NCBI GenBank assembly: GCA_039024315.1
Contig: JBCCQN010000002.1
Span: 1-64,000, forward strand
Length of the DNA: 64,000 bases
Source: JBCAWW01 sp039024315
Lineage (GTDB): Bacteria; Bacteroidota; Bacteroidia; J057
Reading direction: 5' to 3'
Positions within the stretch are counted from its first letter, which is position 1; every line of letters starts with the position of its first letter. Under the pieces are notes generated by a model, which saw nothing but the letters and a program-made list of their open reading frames with translations, had not been told where the DNA came from and did no database searches. The position numbers were made by a program, and so were the translations under genes. This document shows positions 8,272 to 15,872 of the stretch, in pieces.

Positions 8272-9165
8272 ATGGCAAAATTGAATTCTTCTGAACAGAA
8301 AATATTAAAAGAAATAGCTGGCTGGAAAGCAGATAGCCCTAGTTTCCTGAACCGGGCCACTGACTTTGTCAGCAAACCATTGACTTGGTTGACAGAGAAG
8401 CTCATTCCCGAAGATGTTCGTGGCAGTGTCTCTGGCCTTACCGAAACGGTCATCGAAAAGCTGCAAGATGCGACCCAGTGGACAGTCAGTCCGGCAGACG
8501 TATTGGCAGCCACCAAAGAGTTTGAAATCGAAGCAGAAAACATAAAGGCCTTGCGCAAGGCTAGTATCCACGACCTGGATCATGTTTCTGAAAAATATAT
8601 TGAACAAAATACCCGTGTAGGCGCCCTCAGTGGTGTGGGCACAGGTATCGTAGGTTGGCCCGGTTTAATCGCCGATCTGCCTGCGCTTTTTGTGCTCTCT
8701 TTGAGAACGATCAATCAAATCGCGCTATGCTACGGCTTTGACCCTAATAGTGAAGAGCTGAGCAATGATCAAAAACTCTACGAGATGGAGTATATGATGC
8801 GCGTTTTCAAAACCGCCACTGCCGCCGATAAAGTACAAAAGCAGCTTTCTCTTTCTGAACTGAGAGATTTCGAGGCTGGCTTTGACAAAGGCGTTTATGG
8901 CGAAGTTGCGGGTGATTTTACTACCAAGCAGATTAGCCGCGGCGCCACTAGCTTTGTCTCTCGCATCATCATCAAAGAGATTGTAGAGCGTACACTTGTC
9001 AAAAAAGCAGTAGGCCTAGTACCCGGCCTCGGCGCGATTTTCTCTGGAGGCTTTAATTACGTTTACCTGCAAGACGTAGGCGATACGGCTTATATGCTTT
9101 ACCGCGAGCGCTTCTTGATGGACAAGAAAGGACGCAATAAGGCTATCTCGATTGATATCGAATAG
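8272..9165 (+). CDS. EcsC family protein
   Basis: 297 residues. The pattern of a long helical N-terminus, then LSGVGTGIVGWPGLIADLPALFVLSLRTINQIALCYGFDP, EFMMRVF-like YMMRVFK and a C-terminal KKAVGLVPGLGAIFSGGFNYVYL matches the EcsC family. This family is named after a gene beside a Bacillus ABC transporter, but its own biochemical function is unknown; the two hydrophobic stretches suggest membrane association. The gene stands alone with a divergent neighbour upstream and a clear terminator downstream, and no ABC transporter is nearby. Confidence 0.85.
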   Translation: MAKLNSSEQKILKEIAGWKADSPSFLNRATDFVSKPLTWLTEKLIPEDVRGSVSGLTETVIEKLQDATQWTVSPADVLAATKEFEIEAENIKALRKASIHDLDHVSEKYIEQNTRVGALSGVGTGIVGWPGLIADLPALFVLSLRTINQIALCYGFDPNSEELSNDQKLYEMEYMMRVFKTATAADKVQKQLSLSELRDFEAGFDKGVYGEVAGDFTTKQISRGATSFVSRIIIKEIVERTLVKKAVGLVPGLGAIFSGGFNYVYLQDVGDTAYMLYRERFLMDKKGRNKAISIDIE

Positions 9166-9186
9166 GATAGCTTTTTTATAAAAGAC

Positions 9187-9227
9187 AAAGGATTGGAGAA
9201 GAGTTATTTCCTTCAATCCTTTTTGTT
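9187..9227 (+). terminator. Rho-independent terminator of the EcsC gene
   Basis: AAAGGATTG (9187-9195) pairs with CAATCCTTT (9214-9222), followed by a T-rich tail. It begins about 20 bases after the stop codon. Confidence 0.8.
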
Positions 9228-9231
9228 TTTA

Positions 9232-9248
9232 CTGCTGCGCAGAACGCT
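9232..9248 (-). repeat. Minihairpin repeat copy (CTGC-GCA-GCAG)
   Basis: On the minus strand it reads AGCGTTCTGCGCAGCAG. Intergenic. It points away from a second, plus-oriented leader at 9342, so the two bracket the octamer hairpin between them. Confidence 0.8.
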
Positions 9249-9260
9249 TGGTTTATTTGT

Positions 9261-9341
9261 TGAATGCTTGAGTTGTTGAGTTGTTGAGTTGTTGAGTTGT
9301 TGATTTTATCATTCAACAATTCAACAATTCAACAATTGACT
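9261..9341. repeat. Long hairpin built from tandem octamers
   Basis: Four tandem AGTTGTTG units (9271-9302) are followed, after a short ATTTTATC spacer, by three TTCAACAA units (9312-9335). The arms are complementary except for one G/A difference per unit, which would be a G-U wobble in RNA, so a transcript could fold into a stem of about 28 bp. It lies between the EcsC gene and the end of the phenolic-lipid operon and could block read-through in either direction. Confidence 0.7.
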
Positions 9342-9371
9342 AAGCGTTCCGCGTCCCGAAAGCTTTCGGGA
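9342..9371 (+). repeat. Repeat leader fused to an 18-bp perfect palindrome
   Basis: AAGCGTTCCGCG (9342-9353) begins like the minihairpin element but continues into TCCCGAAAGCTTTCGGGA (9354-9371), a perfect palindrome. The related core CGAAAGCTTTCG recurs at about 40438 next to another repeat copy. Confidence 0.6.
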
Positions 9372-9384
9372 GTAAGCCAAAAAA

Positions 9385-10593
9385 CTACTTCATCACTGTA
9401 TCGACCAGAATCTCTCCGTGCAAAGTTCTATGTACCGGGCAACGATCCGCAATTTCCATCAGGCGGGAGCGCTGGGCATCATCAAGATCACCGCTCATCT
9501 CAATTTCTCGGGAGATAACATCTATTTTACTTTGAGGCTTGCCTACGTTTTCCGCATCCTCGGCATACTCATGCGAGTGTTGTAGATGAACTTTTACCTC
9601 TTTGAGGTCCCAGCCTTTGCGGTCGGCGTACATGCGCATGGTCATAGCCGTACAAGCTCCCAGTCCTGAGACCAGCAAATCGTAAGGTGTGGGCCCTAAA
9701 TCCGCCCCACCTACTTTCTTGGGTTCATCAGCGAGGAAGCTATGGTTACCGGCTCTTACCTCGGTAGTAAATCCAGTAGAGCCTAAGCGAAGGACCGCTT
9801 GCTTATCTGTCTCCAGTGGGTCCGGATCTGCAAATTCCACATAGCGTTGGGCCCAATTTGCGATCATATTGCCTACGTATAGACCATCTTGCTTATTAGA
9901 CAATAAATGGTCAGCGCCATCGACTGTCAGAAAGCTTTTGGGATGAAAAGCCGCGATATAAATCTCTTTGGCATTTTCGATGCCCACGATTTGGTCTTGG
10001 GGAGAATGAATTACCAGCAGTGCCTTGCGCAAGGCATGAACCTCAGCCTGTAAGTCTACGCCTTCGATATCCTCAAGAAAATGCTTTTGAATCACGACTT
10101 CTTTACCGCCGATGCGAATTTGGGCTTCCCCTTCACTATGGATTCGGTGCTCAACCGCTTCAAATAGATGCTTGACGTGTGCTGGTTGAGAAGGCGCTCC
10201 TATAGTCGCCACTGCCTTTACGGACTCTATGCTTTTGCTTGCAAGCAAGACCGCAGCTCCGCCAAGTGAATGCCCGACTAACAAGCTCGGAGCACGATAT
10301 TCCTTAGCTAAAAAATCAGCCGCAGAAAGGATATCTGAGACATTAGTCGAAAAGTTGGTATCATAAAACTCTCCTTCACTTTCCCCTATCCCAGCAAAAT
10401 CGAAACGTAATACCCCAATACCAGCCTGATTGAGGGCGAGACTGATATTACGTTCTGCCCGCAGGTTTTTGCCACAGGTAAAGCAGTGGGCAAAAATAGC
10501 GTAGCCTTTGGGATGTATACCTAAGGGTAGATCTAAAGAAGCAGACAGCATTAAGCCGTTGCGATTGGGAAAGGAAGTTCTAATGCTTCTCAT
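9385..10593 (-). CDS. Bifunctional alpha/beta hydrolase - OsmC protein
   Basis: 402 residues in two parts. Residues 1 to about 255 form an alpha/beta hydrolase with the nucleophile S109 in LLVGHSLGGAA and a late DGADHLLSNK histidine. Residues about 265-402 form an OsmC/Ohr-like domain with two redox cysteines, in GLGACTAMTMRMYADRKG and ADRCPVHRTL. OsmC-type domains reduce organic hydroperoxides with paired thiols; the hydrolase substrate is unknown. This fusion occurs as a known architecture in bacteria. Its start overlaps the previous gene by four bases, so it is the last gene of the phenolic-lipid operon; a role in protecting from peroxidised lipid or quinone is an inference. Confidence 0.88.
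   Translation of the reverse strand: MRSIRTSFPNRNGLMLSASLDLPLGIHPKGYAIFAHCFTCGKNLRAERNISLALNQAGIGVLRFDFAGIGESEGEFYDTNFSTNVSDILSAADFLAKEYRAPSLLVGHSLGGAAVLLASKSIESVKAVATIGAPSQPAHVKHLFEAVEHRIHSEGEAQIRIGGKEVVIQKHFLEDIEGVDLQAEVHALRKALLVIHSPQDQIVGIENAKEIYIAAFHPKSFLTVDGADHLLSNKQDGLYVGNMIANWAQRYVEFADPDPLETDKQAVLRLGSTGFTTEVRAGNHSFLADEPKKVGGADLGPTPYDLLVSGLGACTAMTMRMYADRKGWDLKEVKVHLQHSHEYAEDAENVGKPQSKIDVISREIEMSGDLDDAQRSRLMEIADRCPVHRTLHGEILVDTVMK
10451..10464 (+). repeat. Probable minihairpin repeat copy (CTGC-CC-GCAG)
   Basis: Diverged leader (TTACGTT) and a two-base loop. In the hydrolase-OsmC gene, read as part of NLRAERN. Confidence 0.4.
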
Positions 10594-11018
10594 ATGAGGG
10601 AACGAATTTTACTGACCGCAGCGTTCCCCAAGGGGAAATATGCCGCAAAAAACAATGCCATCCCCAGGGCAAAGTTTTGGGGATTAAAAAGCTGGTCTAA
10701 AATGTTGTTAGGGTACACATAAGAGGTCTGTAATGCATAGCCACCAAACTCTAAAAGTCCCATCGCCACCAAGCCATAAGCGTACTGCTGAAACCAGTGA
10801 AACTCCCTCAAAACAAGGGAAATAGGGACCATATACAATATATAGACCGTGATCACCTGCCACCAATAGGTAAAGCGAGCGATCTCTACCCAGGCACCAA
10901 AAAAATGCATGCCCAAGCCCCAGCTAAAGTATAAGATAATATAAATCCAAAGTGTCTTCTGATCGACGCTAAGTCGCTCTTTGATCCATCCGATGCTAAG
11001 CACCTTCTCATTACTCAT
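10590..11018 (-). CDS. Small four-helix membrane protein of the phenolic-lipid operon
   Basis: 142 residues with about four transmembrane segments (starting near residues 23, 51, 77 and 115), short polar loops and a cytoplasmic-looking N-terminus. No family was recognised. It starts 8 bases inside the exporter gene and ends 4 bases inside the hydrolase-OsmC gene, so it is firmly in the operon. A role beside the MMPL exporter or in handling the lipid product is possible but inferred only from position. A repeat copy (10620-10637) encodes FPLGNAA near the C-terminus. Confidence 0.7.
   Translation of the reverse strand: MSNEKVLSIGWIKERLSVDQKTLWIYIILYFSWGLGMHFFGAWVEIARFTYWWQVITVYILYMVPISLVLREFHWFQQYAYGLVAMGLLEFGGYALQTSYVYPNNILDQLFNPQNFALGMALFFAAYFPLGNAAVSKIRSLI
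10620..10637 (+). repeat. Minihairpin repeat copy (TTCCCC-AA-GGGGAA)
   Basis: AGCGTT leader with a six-base stem that includes the leader's TT and a two-base loop. Located in the small membrane protein gene. Confidence 0.55.
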
Positions 11019-13284
11019 GGGTATCTACTCTTTTTTGATGTTTGGGGTAAAATAATAGCAATAGAACGGGCAAAATGATGAGGTCTGAGAGCAATGCTGA
11101 AAACAAAGTCATGCTAATCAAAAGCCCGATGAAAAGCGTTCCGAGGAAGTCGGAAAAAGTCAAGGCAAGAAAGCCCCCGCTTAATATCAAGGTCGTAACC
11201 ACAATGGCTTTACCTGTGGAGATAAACGCTCTCCGCAAAGCAAACAGCCAAGTTTGCCGTTTAGTTTCGAGATAAAAGCGACTTAAGAAATGTATCGTAT
11301 CGTCCACTGCAATCCCAAAGGCAATGGTAAAGACAATGGAAGTGGAAAGCTTTAAATCTATACCGGTATAGCCCATAAAGGCTGCGATAATCGCTAAAGG
11401 GAAGATATTGGGTAGCAGCGTAATCACCACCATACGCAATGAGCGAAACAGCAGGCCTGCAATAATGGCAATCGCGCCAAAGGCGATCATCAAGCCTTGC
11501 AAAATATTGCTTGCAACCACCTCATTATTTTTATCCACCAATACGGGAGCCCCGGTCAATTGATAGGAAAAATCAGGATATGCAGTCATAAACTCGGCCA
11601 GCGCCTCATCTTTTTGTTTGATCTTGATACTTCCGATATCCCGCATTTGGGCACTGATTCGCAATCGCTTTTGATCTTGGGTGAGGAAGTTATTGATCCC
11701 TATTCGGGAACGCATCGTTCCAATTCTACGCCAAGTCTTACGCAATTTCCCGTCAGAGCGCGGCAATGCATAGGCCTCCCCTGCCCCTGCTTTTTGAGCT
11801 CTTTCGTAGGCCTTGACAAAGTTGAGCGGGGAACGCACAAAACCAACTATATAAACCTCCTGCAAGTACTGCTCAATCTCGTCTACCTTTCGCAATAGAT
11901 CTGGCTCCGCAAAGGTTTGGCTGGTATCTGTTAGGCTGAGCTCCATCTCCAAGGGCCTAGCCCCAGAAAACTGCGTTTCGAAGAAATTGAAGGACTGCTT
12001 TACCGGATTGTCAGACTTTAGGTCTTCTATCAGGTAGTTATTGACCTGTATTTGGCTGATGCCTATCGCACAGAGCACTAAAAGTACCCCTGAGCCAAGC
12101 AAAATCTGTTTGGGGTGAGAAAGAATCCAGCGGAGGGAAGCATGCAGATAAGTGTACCAAAAGCCACCGGCCTGATCTTGTTTCCGGATAGGTGGCGGAG
12201 GTAAAATAATCAAGACTGCAGGCAGGACAGTATAGGCCAAAGCGAGCCCAAAAGCCACTCCAATGGACATGAATAAACCAAACTCGCCCATGGGCTTGAC
12301 GCTAGAATTGAGCAGGGTCAAAAAGCCAATAGCCGTGGTTAAGGTGGTCAAAACGTTGGCGCGGCCTACTAGTCTCAAAGCGCGATACAATGCCTCTTTC
12401 TTGGGCTTGCCCCATCTGAGTTCATCCAAATATTTGGACATGATATGCACAACCGCCGAAAGACAGACCACCAGCAACACGGAGGGAATCACATTAGAAA
12501 CCACATTGAGTGGTTTGCCGAGGTAGGACAAGAAGCCCACTATGCCCAATACAGCTAAACCTACAATTCCGAGAGGCACCACAACGCCCCAAAAGCTGCG
12601 GAAAGCCATCCACAAAAAGGCAATGATCAATACCAAGGAAATGGAAAGAAAGACCACTACCTCGCGGCGCATCAAAGAGATGTAATAACTCTGACCCGCA
12701 ATCCGGCCTGCAATATGACTTTCTTGGAAAGGAAAAGATGCGACGGTGGCTTCGACTACATTATTCAGGGCTGTGGCAGCACTATCGGATAAATTAGGCA
12801 GGTGATTTACCCAAAGGCTTACCGCCTTGCCATCATAACTAAAGAAAGTACCAACTAAATCCTCCTGCTCGTAAACAAAACTTGAGTCTCGGCCCAGATC
12901 TCCTTCAATATTGATGTAGGGAATTTCAATGGGAAGGCCAATCAGCGGATCAATTCTCAGAGACTGTAAATTAGTCGGTGAAAGCACCCCCACAATGCCC
13001 TCAATTTGGGCCAGCGTATCTGTAAGCGTGTTGATTTGCTCGAGAAAGCCTTTTTCAAACACCCCAGCCTCCCGCTTTACACTAATCAAAAAGAAGTCTG
13101 CTTCCGAACCATAACGGGAGCGAAAATCATCATAAAATGCAGTTTCGGGAAGATCCTCAGGGAAAAAGCGCTCGAAGTCATAGTCAAATTGAACTTGACT
13201 GGCTTGCCATGCAGACCAAGCAGCAAACAAAACTGTCAGCGCGATTACGAGATAGCTAAGGTTGCGTTCTGTGCGGGTAAACAT
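11011..13284 (-). CDS. MMPL/RND-type lipid exporter
   Basis: 757 residues from the ATG at 13284 (MFTRTERN); a frame start at 13308 is also possible. Topology is that of a RND/MMPL transporter: one helix, a large periplasmic loop (about residues 35-210), a bundle of six helices, a second loop after PKQILLGSG and a second bundle. The signature FGIAVDDTIHFLSRF, typical of the proton-relay helix in this superfamily, lies near the C-terminal end. Such proteins export lipids and polyketide lipids using the proton gradient. Its place in the operon, overlapping the PPTase gene and the small membrane protein gene, suggests it moves the phenolic lipid out of the inner membrane. Confidence 0.88.
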   Translation of the reverse strand: MFTRTERNLSYLVIALTVLFAAWSAWQASQVQFDYDFERFFPEDLPETAFYDDFRSRYGSEADFFLISVKREAGVFEKGFLEQINTLTDTLAQIEGIVGVLSPTNLQSLRIDPLIGLPIEIPYINIEGDLGRDSSFVYEQEDLVGTFFSYDGKAVSLWVNHLPNLSDSAATALNNVVEATVASFPFQESHIAGRIAGQSYYISLMRREVVVFLSISLVLIIAFLWMAFRSFWGVVVPLGIVGLAVLGIVGFLSYLGKPLNVVSNVIPSVLLVVCLSAVVHIMSKYLDELRWGKPKKEALYRALRLVGRANVLTTLTTAIGFLTLLNSSVKPMGEFGLFMSIGVAFGLALAYTVLPAVLIILPPPPIRKQDQAGGFWYTYLHASLRWILSHPKQILLGSGVLLVLCAIGISQIQVNNYLIEDLKSDNPVKQSFNFFETQFSGARPLEMELSLTDTSQTFAEPDLLRKVDEIEQYLQEVYIVGFVRSPLNFVKAYERAQKAGAGEAYALPRSDGKLRKTWRRIGTMRSRIGINNFLTQDQKRLRISAQMRDIGSIKIKQKDEALAEFMTAYPDFSYQLTGAPVLVDKNNEVVASNILQGLMIAFGAIAIIAGLLFRSLRMVVITLLPNIFPLAIIAAFMGYTGIDLKLSTSIVFTIAFGIAVDDTIHFLSRFYLETKRQTWLFALRRAFISTGKAIVVTTLILSGGFLALTFSDFLGTLFIGLLISMTLFSALLSDLIILPVLLLLFYPKHQKRVDTHE

Positions 13285-13867
13285 AAGCGTAAGCGGCCCA
13301 AGAGCCATGATGCGACAAACTGATCGGCAAGTCTAGGACATTTCCCGCGATTTCTAAAGACGGAATTCCCAGAATATTGCGGGAGAGGGAAATTTGTGGT
13401 TTGGAATGAGGACTATCCGATTGAAAATGCTTATTGAAGGGGTGTTGTATCAGCCTAGGGTCTTGGTTCAAACTTTGTTCCAAGGAGTCCTTAGGACAAA
13501 CCTTTGCAGTAATGGCATATTGATTAGCTGCGACTACGACCGCATGCAAAAAATCATCATTGATGCTGGCATAGCCTTTTAGATTTAGGCGAGGTCCCTG
13601 AACTTCAAAACTAGCCTCTGAGCCTTCCCATAGGACGTTTTTGACTTTGAAGGATTTTGGGTTTAGGAGCCGCTGCGCGGAACGCCTATTCCAGACTTTC
13701 CAAGCGGCTTCTTTTGCAGCCCAATAGAGCCAAGCCGCCCTTTCATTAGGGGCATAAAAAAAGTTTTCCCACTCTGAATCGGTGAGAATCCTTCCCCAAT
13801 AGGCTTGCCATCTACGAAAACTGTAGTGCCGGCAGGCTTCAAATGCTACCAAGTCGTTTCCAATCAT
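13256..13867 (-). CDS. 4'-phosphopantetheinyl transferase
   Basis: 203 residues. It attaches the phosphopantetheine arm to carrier proteins. Key motifs are IGNDLVAF at the N-terminus (metal-binding D), WAAKEAAWKVW (the W-x-x-KEA-x-K motif) and a late ISLSHHGSWAAYAY histidine motif. It starts by ATGA overlap with the ACP gene, so its substrate is very probably that ACP. An insertion-like stretch between the motifs carries a minihairpin repeat copy (13671-13687), read as RRSAQR right after the KEA motif. About 30 residues near LEQSLNQDPRLIQHPF look like extra loop sequence for such an enzyme. Confidence 0.88.
   Translation of the reverse strand: MIGNDLVAFEACRHYSFRRWQAYWGRILTDSEWENFFYAPNERAAWLYWAAKEAAWKVWNRRSAQRLLNPKSFKVKNVLWEGSEASFEVQGPRLNLKGYASINDDFLHAVVVAANQYAITAKVCPKDSLEQSLNQDPRLIQHPFNKHFQSDSPHSKPQISLSRNILGIPSLEIAGNVLDLPISLSHHGSWAAYAYVYPHRTQP
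13671..13687 (-). repeat. Minihairpin repeat copy in the PPTase gene (CCGC-GCA-GCGG)
   Basis: On the minus strand GGCGTTCCGCGCAGCGG; leader has one change (G for A). Read in frame as RRSAQR. Confidence 0.75.
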
Positions 13868-14115
13868 GAAGCTAAGCGTTCGGATATGATCCGTAATGCA
13901 TCACTAACTGTCAACATTTGCTCAGCAGCCTCATCTTCAATTTCGATATCAAACTCCTCTTCTGTATCTAAAATGATATCTACTAAGTCTGCTGAATTGA
14001 TCTGCAAATCATTTAATAAATCGGTTTCAGCATTTACCGTCTCTAATAAACTTTTGTCTTCTACATATGGGGAGACAATCTTTCTGAGCTTTTCTAATAT
14101 TTCCGTTTCTTTCAT
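13864..14115 (-). CDS. Acyl carrier protein
   Basis: 83 residues from the ATG at 14115 (MKETEILEKL). Acidic four-helix carrier with the phosphopantetheine serine S41 in LQINSADLVDIIL, which replaces the usual DSL with NSA but keeps the following acidic helix (TEEEFDIEIEDE). It is dedicated to this operon, between ketosynthase and its PPTase. The last codons (SERLAS) overlap a copy of the repeat element with a five-base stem. The unusual residue before and after the serine may help the partner enzymes tell it from the housekeeping ACP (inference). Confidence 0.9.
   Translation of the reverse strand: MKETEILEKLRKIVSPYVEDKSLLETVNAETDLLNDLQINSADLVDIILDTEEEFDIEIEDEAAEQMLTVSDALRIISERLAS
13875..13893 (+). 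repeat. Minihairpin repeat copy at the end of the ACP gene (CGGAT-ATG-ATCCG)
   Basis: AGCGTT leader followed by a five-base stem that differs from every other copy yet is fully paired. Loop is ATG, not GNA. Confidence 0.55.
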
Positions 14116-14142
14116 CAGTCGGCGTTTGAACTTCAATTTAGG

Positions 14143-15423
14143 CTAGAATTTCTTAAAAATGGCAATGGAGTTGACATCTCCGAAACCAAAACTAGCCTTT
14201 GCGATGATATTTAGGTCAGGAGTCTGGATACAGCTTTGGGGGATCCTCTCCCGTGCTACTACTTTCTCTATTTCTGGGTGGAGGTCTTCGCAGTTAATCG
14301 AGCCATGAAAAAAGCCTTCATGCAACTGCAATGCTACCGCTACACTTTCGATTGAACCAGCGGCACTTAAGCAGTGACCAATCAGTGACTTAGGCGCTTG
14401 TAGGTAAGGAAAGTCCGTGCCGGAACGCTCAAGGGTTTCTACCCAATTTTGCACCTCCAAGGGATCTCCCATAGTGGCCGTCAAATGGCCACTGATGCCA
14501 TCTAATTCATTGGGACTAAGACCAGTTTGGTCTAAGGCTTGACGAATACATTGTTTTACCCCTAAAGGATTGGGAGCAGTCATACTACCGCTACCTCTTT
14601 GCCCGCCAGCATTGCTGGCACCCCCTAAGACTTCGGCATAGATACGAGCTCCTCTTGCTTGCGCACTCTTAAGGGTTTCTAGAACCAAGGCGCCTGCACC
14701 TGCACCAGGCACAAAGCCAGCTGCTGAAGCACTCAGCGGACGAGAAGCCTTTTCAGGTGCATCATTATATTTTCTACTAAGGACTCTCAACGAATCAAAG
14801 CCTCCCCAAACATAAGGACCTCCACTGTCACAGCTACCCACTAGCATGCGTTCGGCGAGGCCGAACTTGATACGATGATAGCCCTGTAATACCGCTTCTG
14901 TACCCGTAGCACAAGCGGCAGCATTACTGCTCACTTGATTGCCCAAGGCCAACAATCCACCTAAAAAAGCGCTTGGCCCACTGGCCATCCCTTGCTCTAT
15001 TAAGCGTCCGCCTATGCGACGTACCTTACCAGCGTCTACCAAGTCGATCCCAAAGCGCAGCGGTTCTGCCCCCGTCATACCTGAACCAAAAATACAGCCG
15101 CTATCCCAATCGGGTTCAGTTTGCTCGGGATCTGGCATTGCTAAATCAGCATCCTGCCAAGCATCCACGCCAGCCATAACCGCATACATTACACCTGTAC
15201 TTTTGAGTGAGCGACGTACCACTTCGGGTAGATAGGGTTCAAGCATACCGGGCCTTAGCAGCGGGGAACCAGCCACCTGGCAAGCAAATTTTAAGCGTTC
15301 TAATTCCGCTTGATGGCTAATACCTGATTTACCGGTCTTTAAGGCCTCTGAAAAGGCTGCAAGGCCAATCGCATTGGGAGCAACCACTCCCATACCCGTG
15401 ATGACGACTCTTCTTTCGTTCAT
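14143..15423 (-). CDS. Beta-ketoacyl-ACP synthase (FabF-like)
   Basis: 426 residues. Thiolase-fold condensing enzyme with the Cys-His-His triad C171 (SSNAAACATGTEA), H313 (SGHLTATMGDP) and H350 (KSLIGHCLSAAGS). The first histidine motif reads GHLTAT where FabF enzymes usually have AHGTST, a divergence seen in specialised-metabolism ketosynthases. There is no chain-length-factor partner, so it probably elongates by itself on the operon's ACP. It overlaps the dehydratase gene by ATGA. Expected role: build the acyl chain that starts the type III PKS, or a side acyl group. Confidence 0.9.
   Translation of the reverse strand: MNERRVVITGMGVVAPNAIGLAAFSEALKTGKSGISHQAELERLKFACQVAGSPLLRPGMLEPYLPEVVRRSLKSTGVMYAVMAGVDAWQDADLAMPDPEQTEPDWDSGCIFGSGMTGAEPLRFGIDLVDAGKVRRIGGRLIEQGMASGPSAFLGGLLALGNQVSSNAAACATGTEAVLQGYHRIKFGLAERMLVGSCDSGGPYVWGGFDSLRVLSRKYNDAPEKASRPLSASAAGFVPGAGAGALVLETLKSAQARGARIYAEVLGGASNAGGQRGSGSMTAPNPLGVKQCIRQALDQTGLSPNELDGISGHLTATMGDPLEVQNWVETLERSGTDFPYLQAPKSLIGHCLSAAGSIESVAVALQLHEGFFHGSINCEDLHPEIEKVVARERIPQSCIQTPDLNIIAKASFGFGDVNSIAIFKKF
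14847..14865 (+). repeat. Minihairpin repeat copy in the ketosynthase gene (TTCGGC-GAG-GCCGAA)
   Basis: Leader TGCGTT and a six-base stem with a GAG loop at 14851-14865. Read in frame as part of KFGLAERM. Confidence 0.65.
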
Positions 15424-15872
15424 AAGGCCTTTCTATTCATGATGCCAGAGAGCACTCCCTTGGCGATCCGTTGTCCGGAGAGCAAAGTCATTTCAGCGTT
15501 GACTTTGAGCTTACCCAGACGATAATATTCTTTTTGCGCTTGTACGCGAACGCCTTCCCCTGGCCGCAAAGGTTGCCAAAACTTGACCTGAGACTCAGTG
15601 AAGGCGATGCCGCCTCCCGTAGGCCAAGCGCCTTGCTTTTGATGGTATAAGTACAGCCCAAAACTGACCAAGCCAATTTGGGCCATGCATTCGGTGATGA
15701 GCACCCCAGGTACGATCGGATTGCCCGGAAAGTGATCTGGAACCCAATGAGCCTCTGGCGAGAAAGTGTACAAACCACTAATCCCATCCTCATTTACTTC
15801 CGCTAGTTGATCCACAAATTTAAAACTAGGACCATAAGGTAGTAAGCTGGGAATATGCTCTAGGTAGTTCAT
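15420..15872 (-). CDS. FabZ-like 3-hydroxyacyl-ACP dehydratase
   Basis: 150 residues, the normal size of FabZ/FabA hot-dog dehydratases. The catalytic region reads HWVPDHFPGNPIVPGVLITECMAQIG, with the active-site H in HFPGNP and the acid E in LITEC. It removes water from 3-hydroxyacyl-ACP in chain elongation. It overlaps both neighbours (ketosynthase and SDR) by a few bases. Confidence 0.9.
   Translation of the reverse strand: MNYLEHIPSLLPYGPSFKFVDQLAEVNEDGISGLYTFSPEAHWVPDHFPGNPIVPGVLITECMAQIGLVSFGLYLYHQKQGAWPTGGGIAFTESQVKFWQPLRPGEGVRVQAQKEYYRLGKLKVNAEMTLLSGQRIAKGVLSGIMNRKAL

Noticed and set aside
9271..9338. Possible CRISPR or minisatellite array
   Set aside because: Units are 8 bases with no spacers, and the two halves are inverted relative to each other; a hairpin describes them better.
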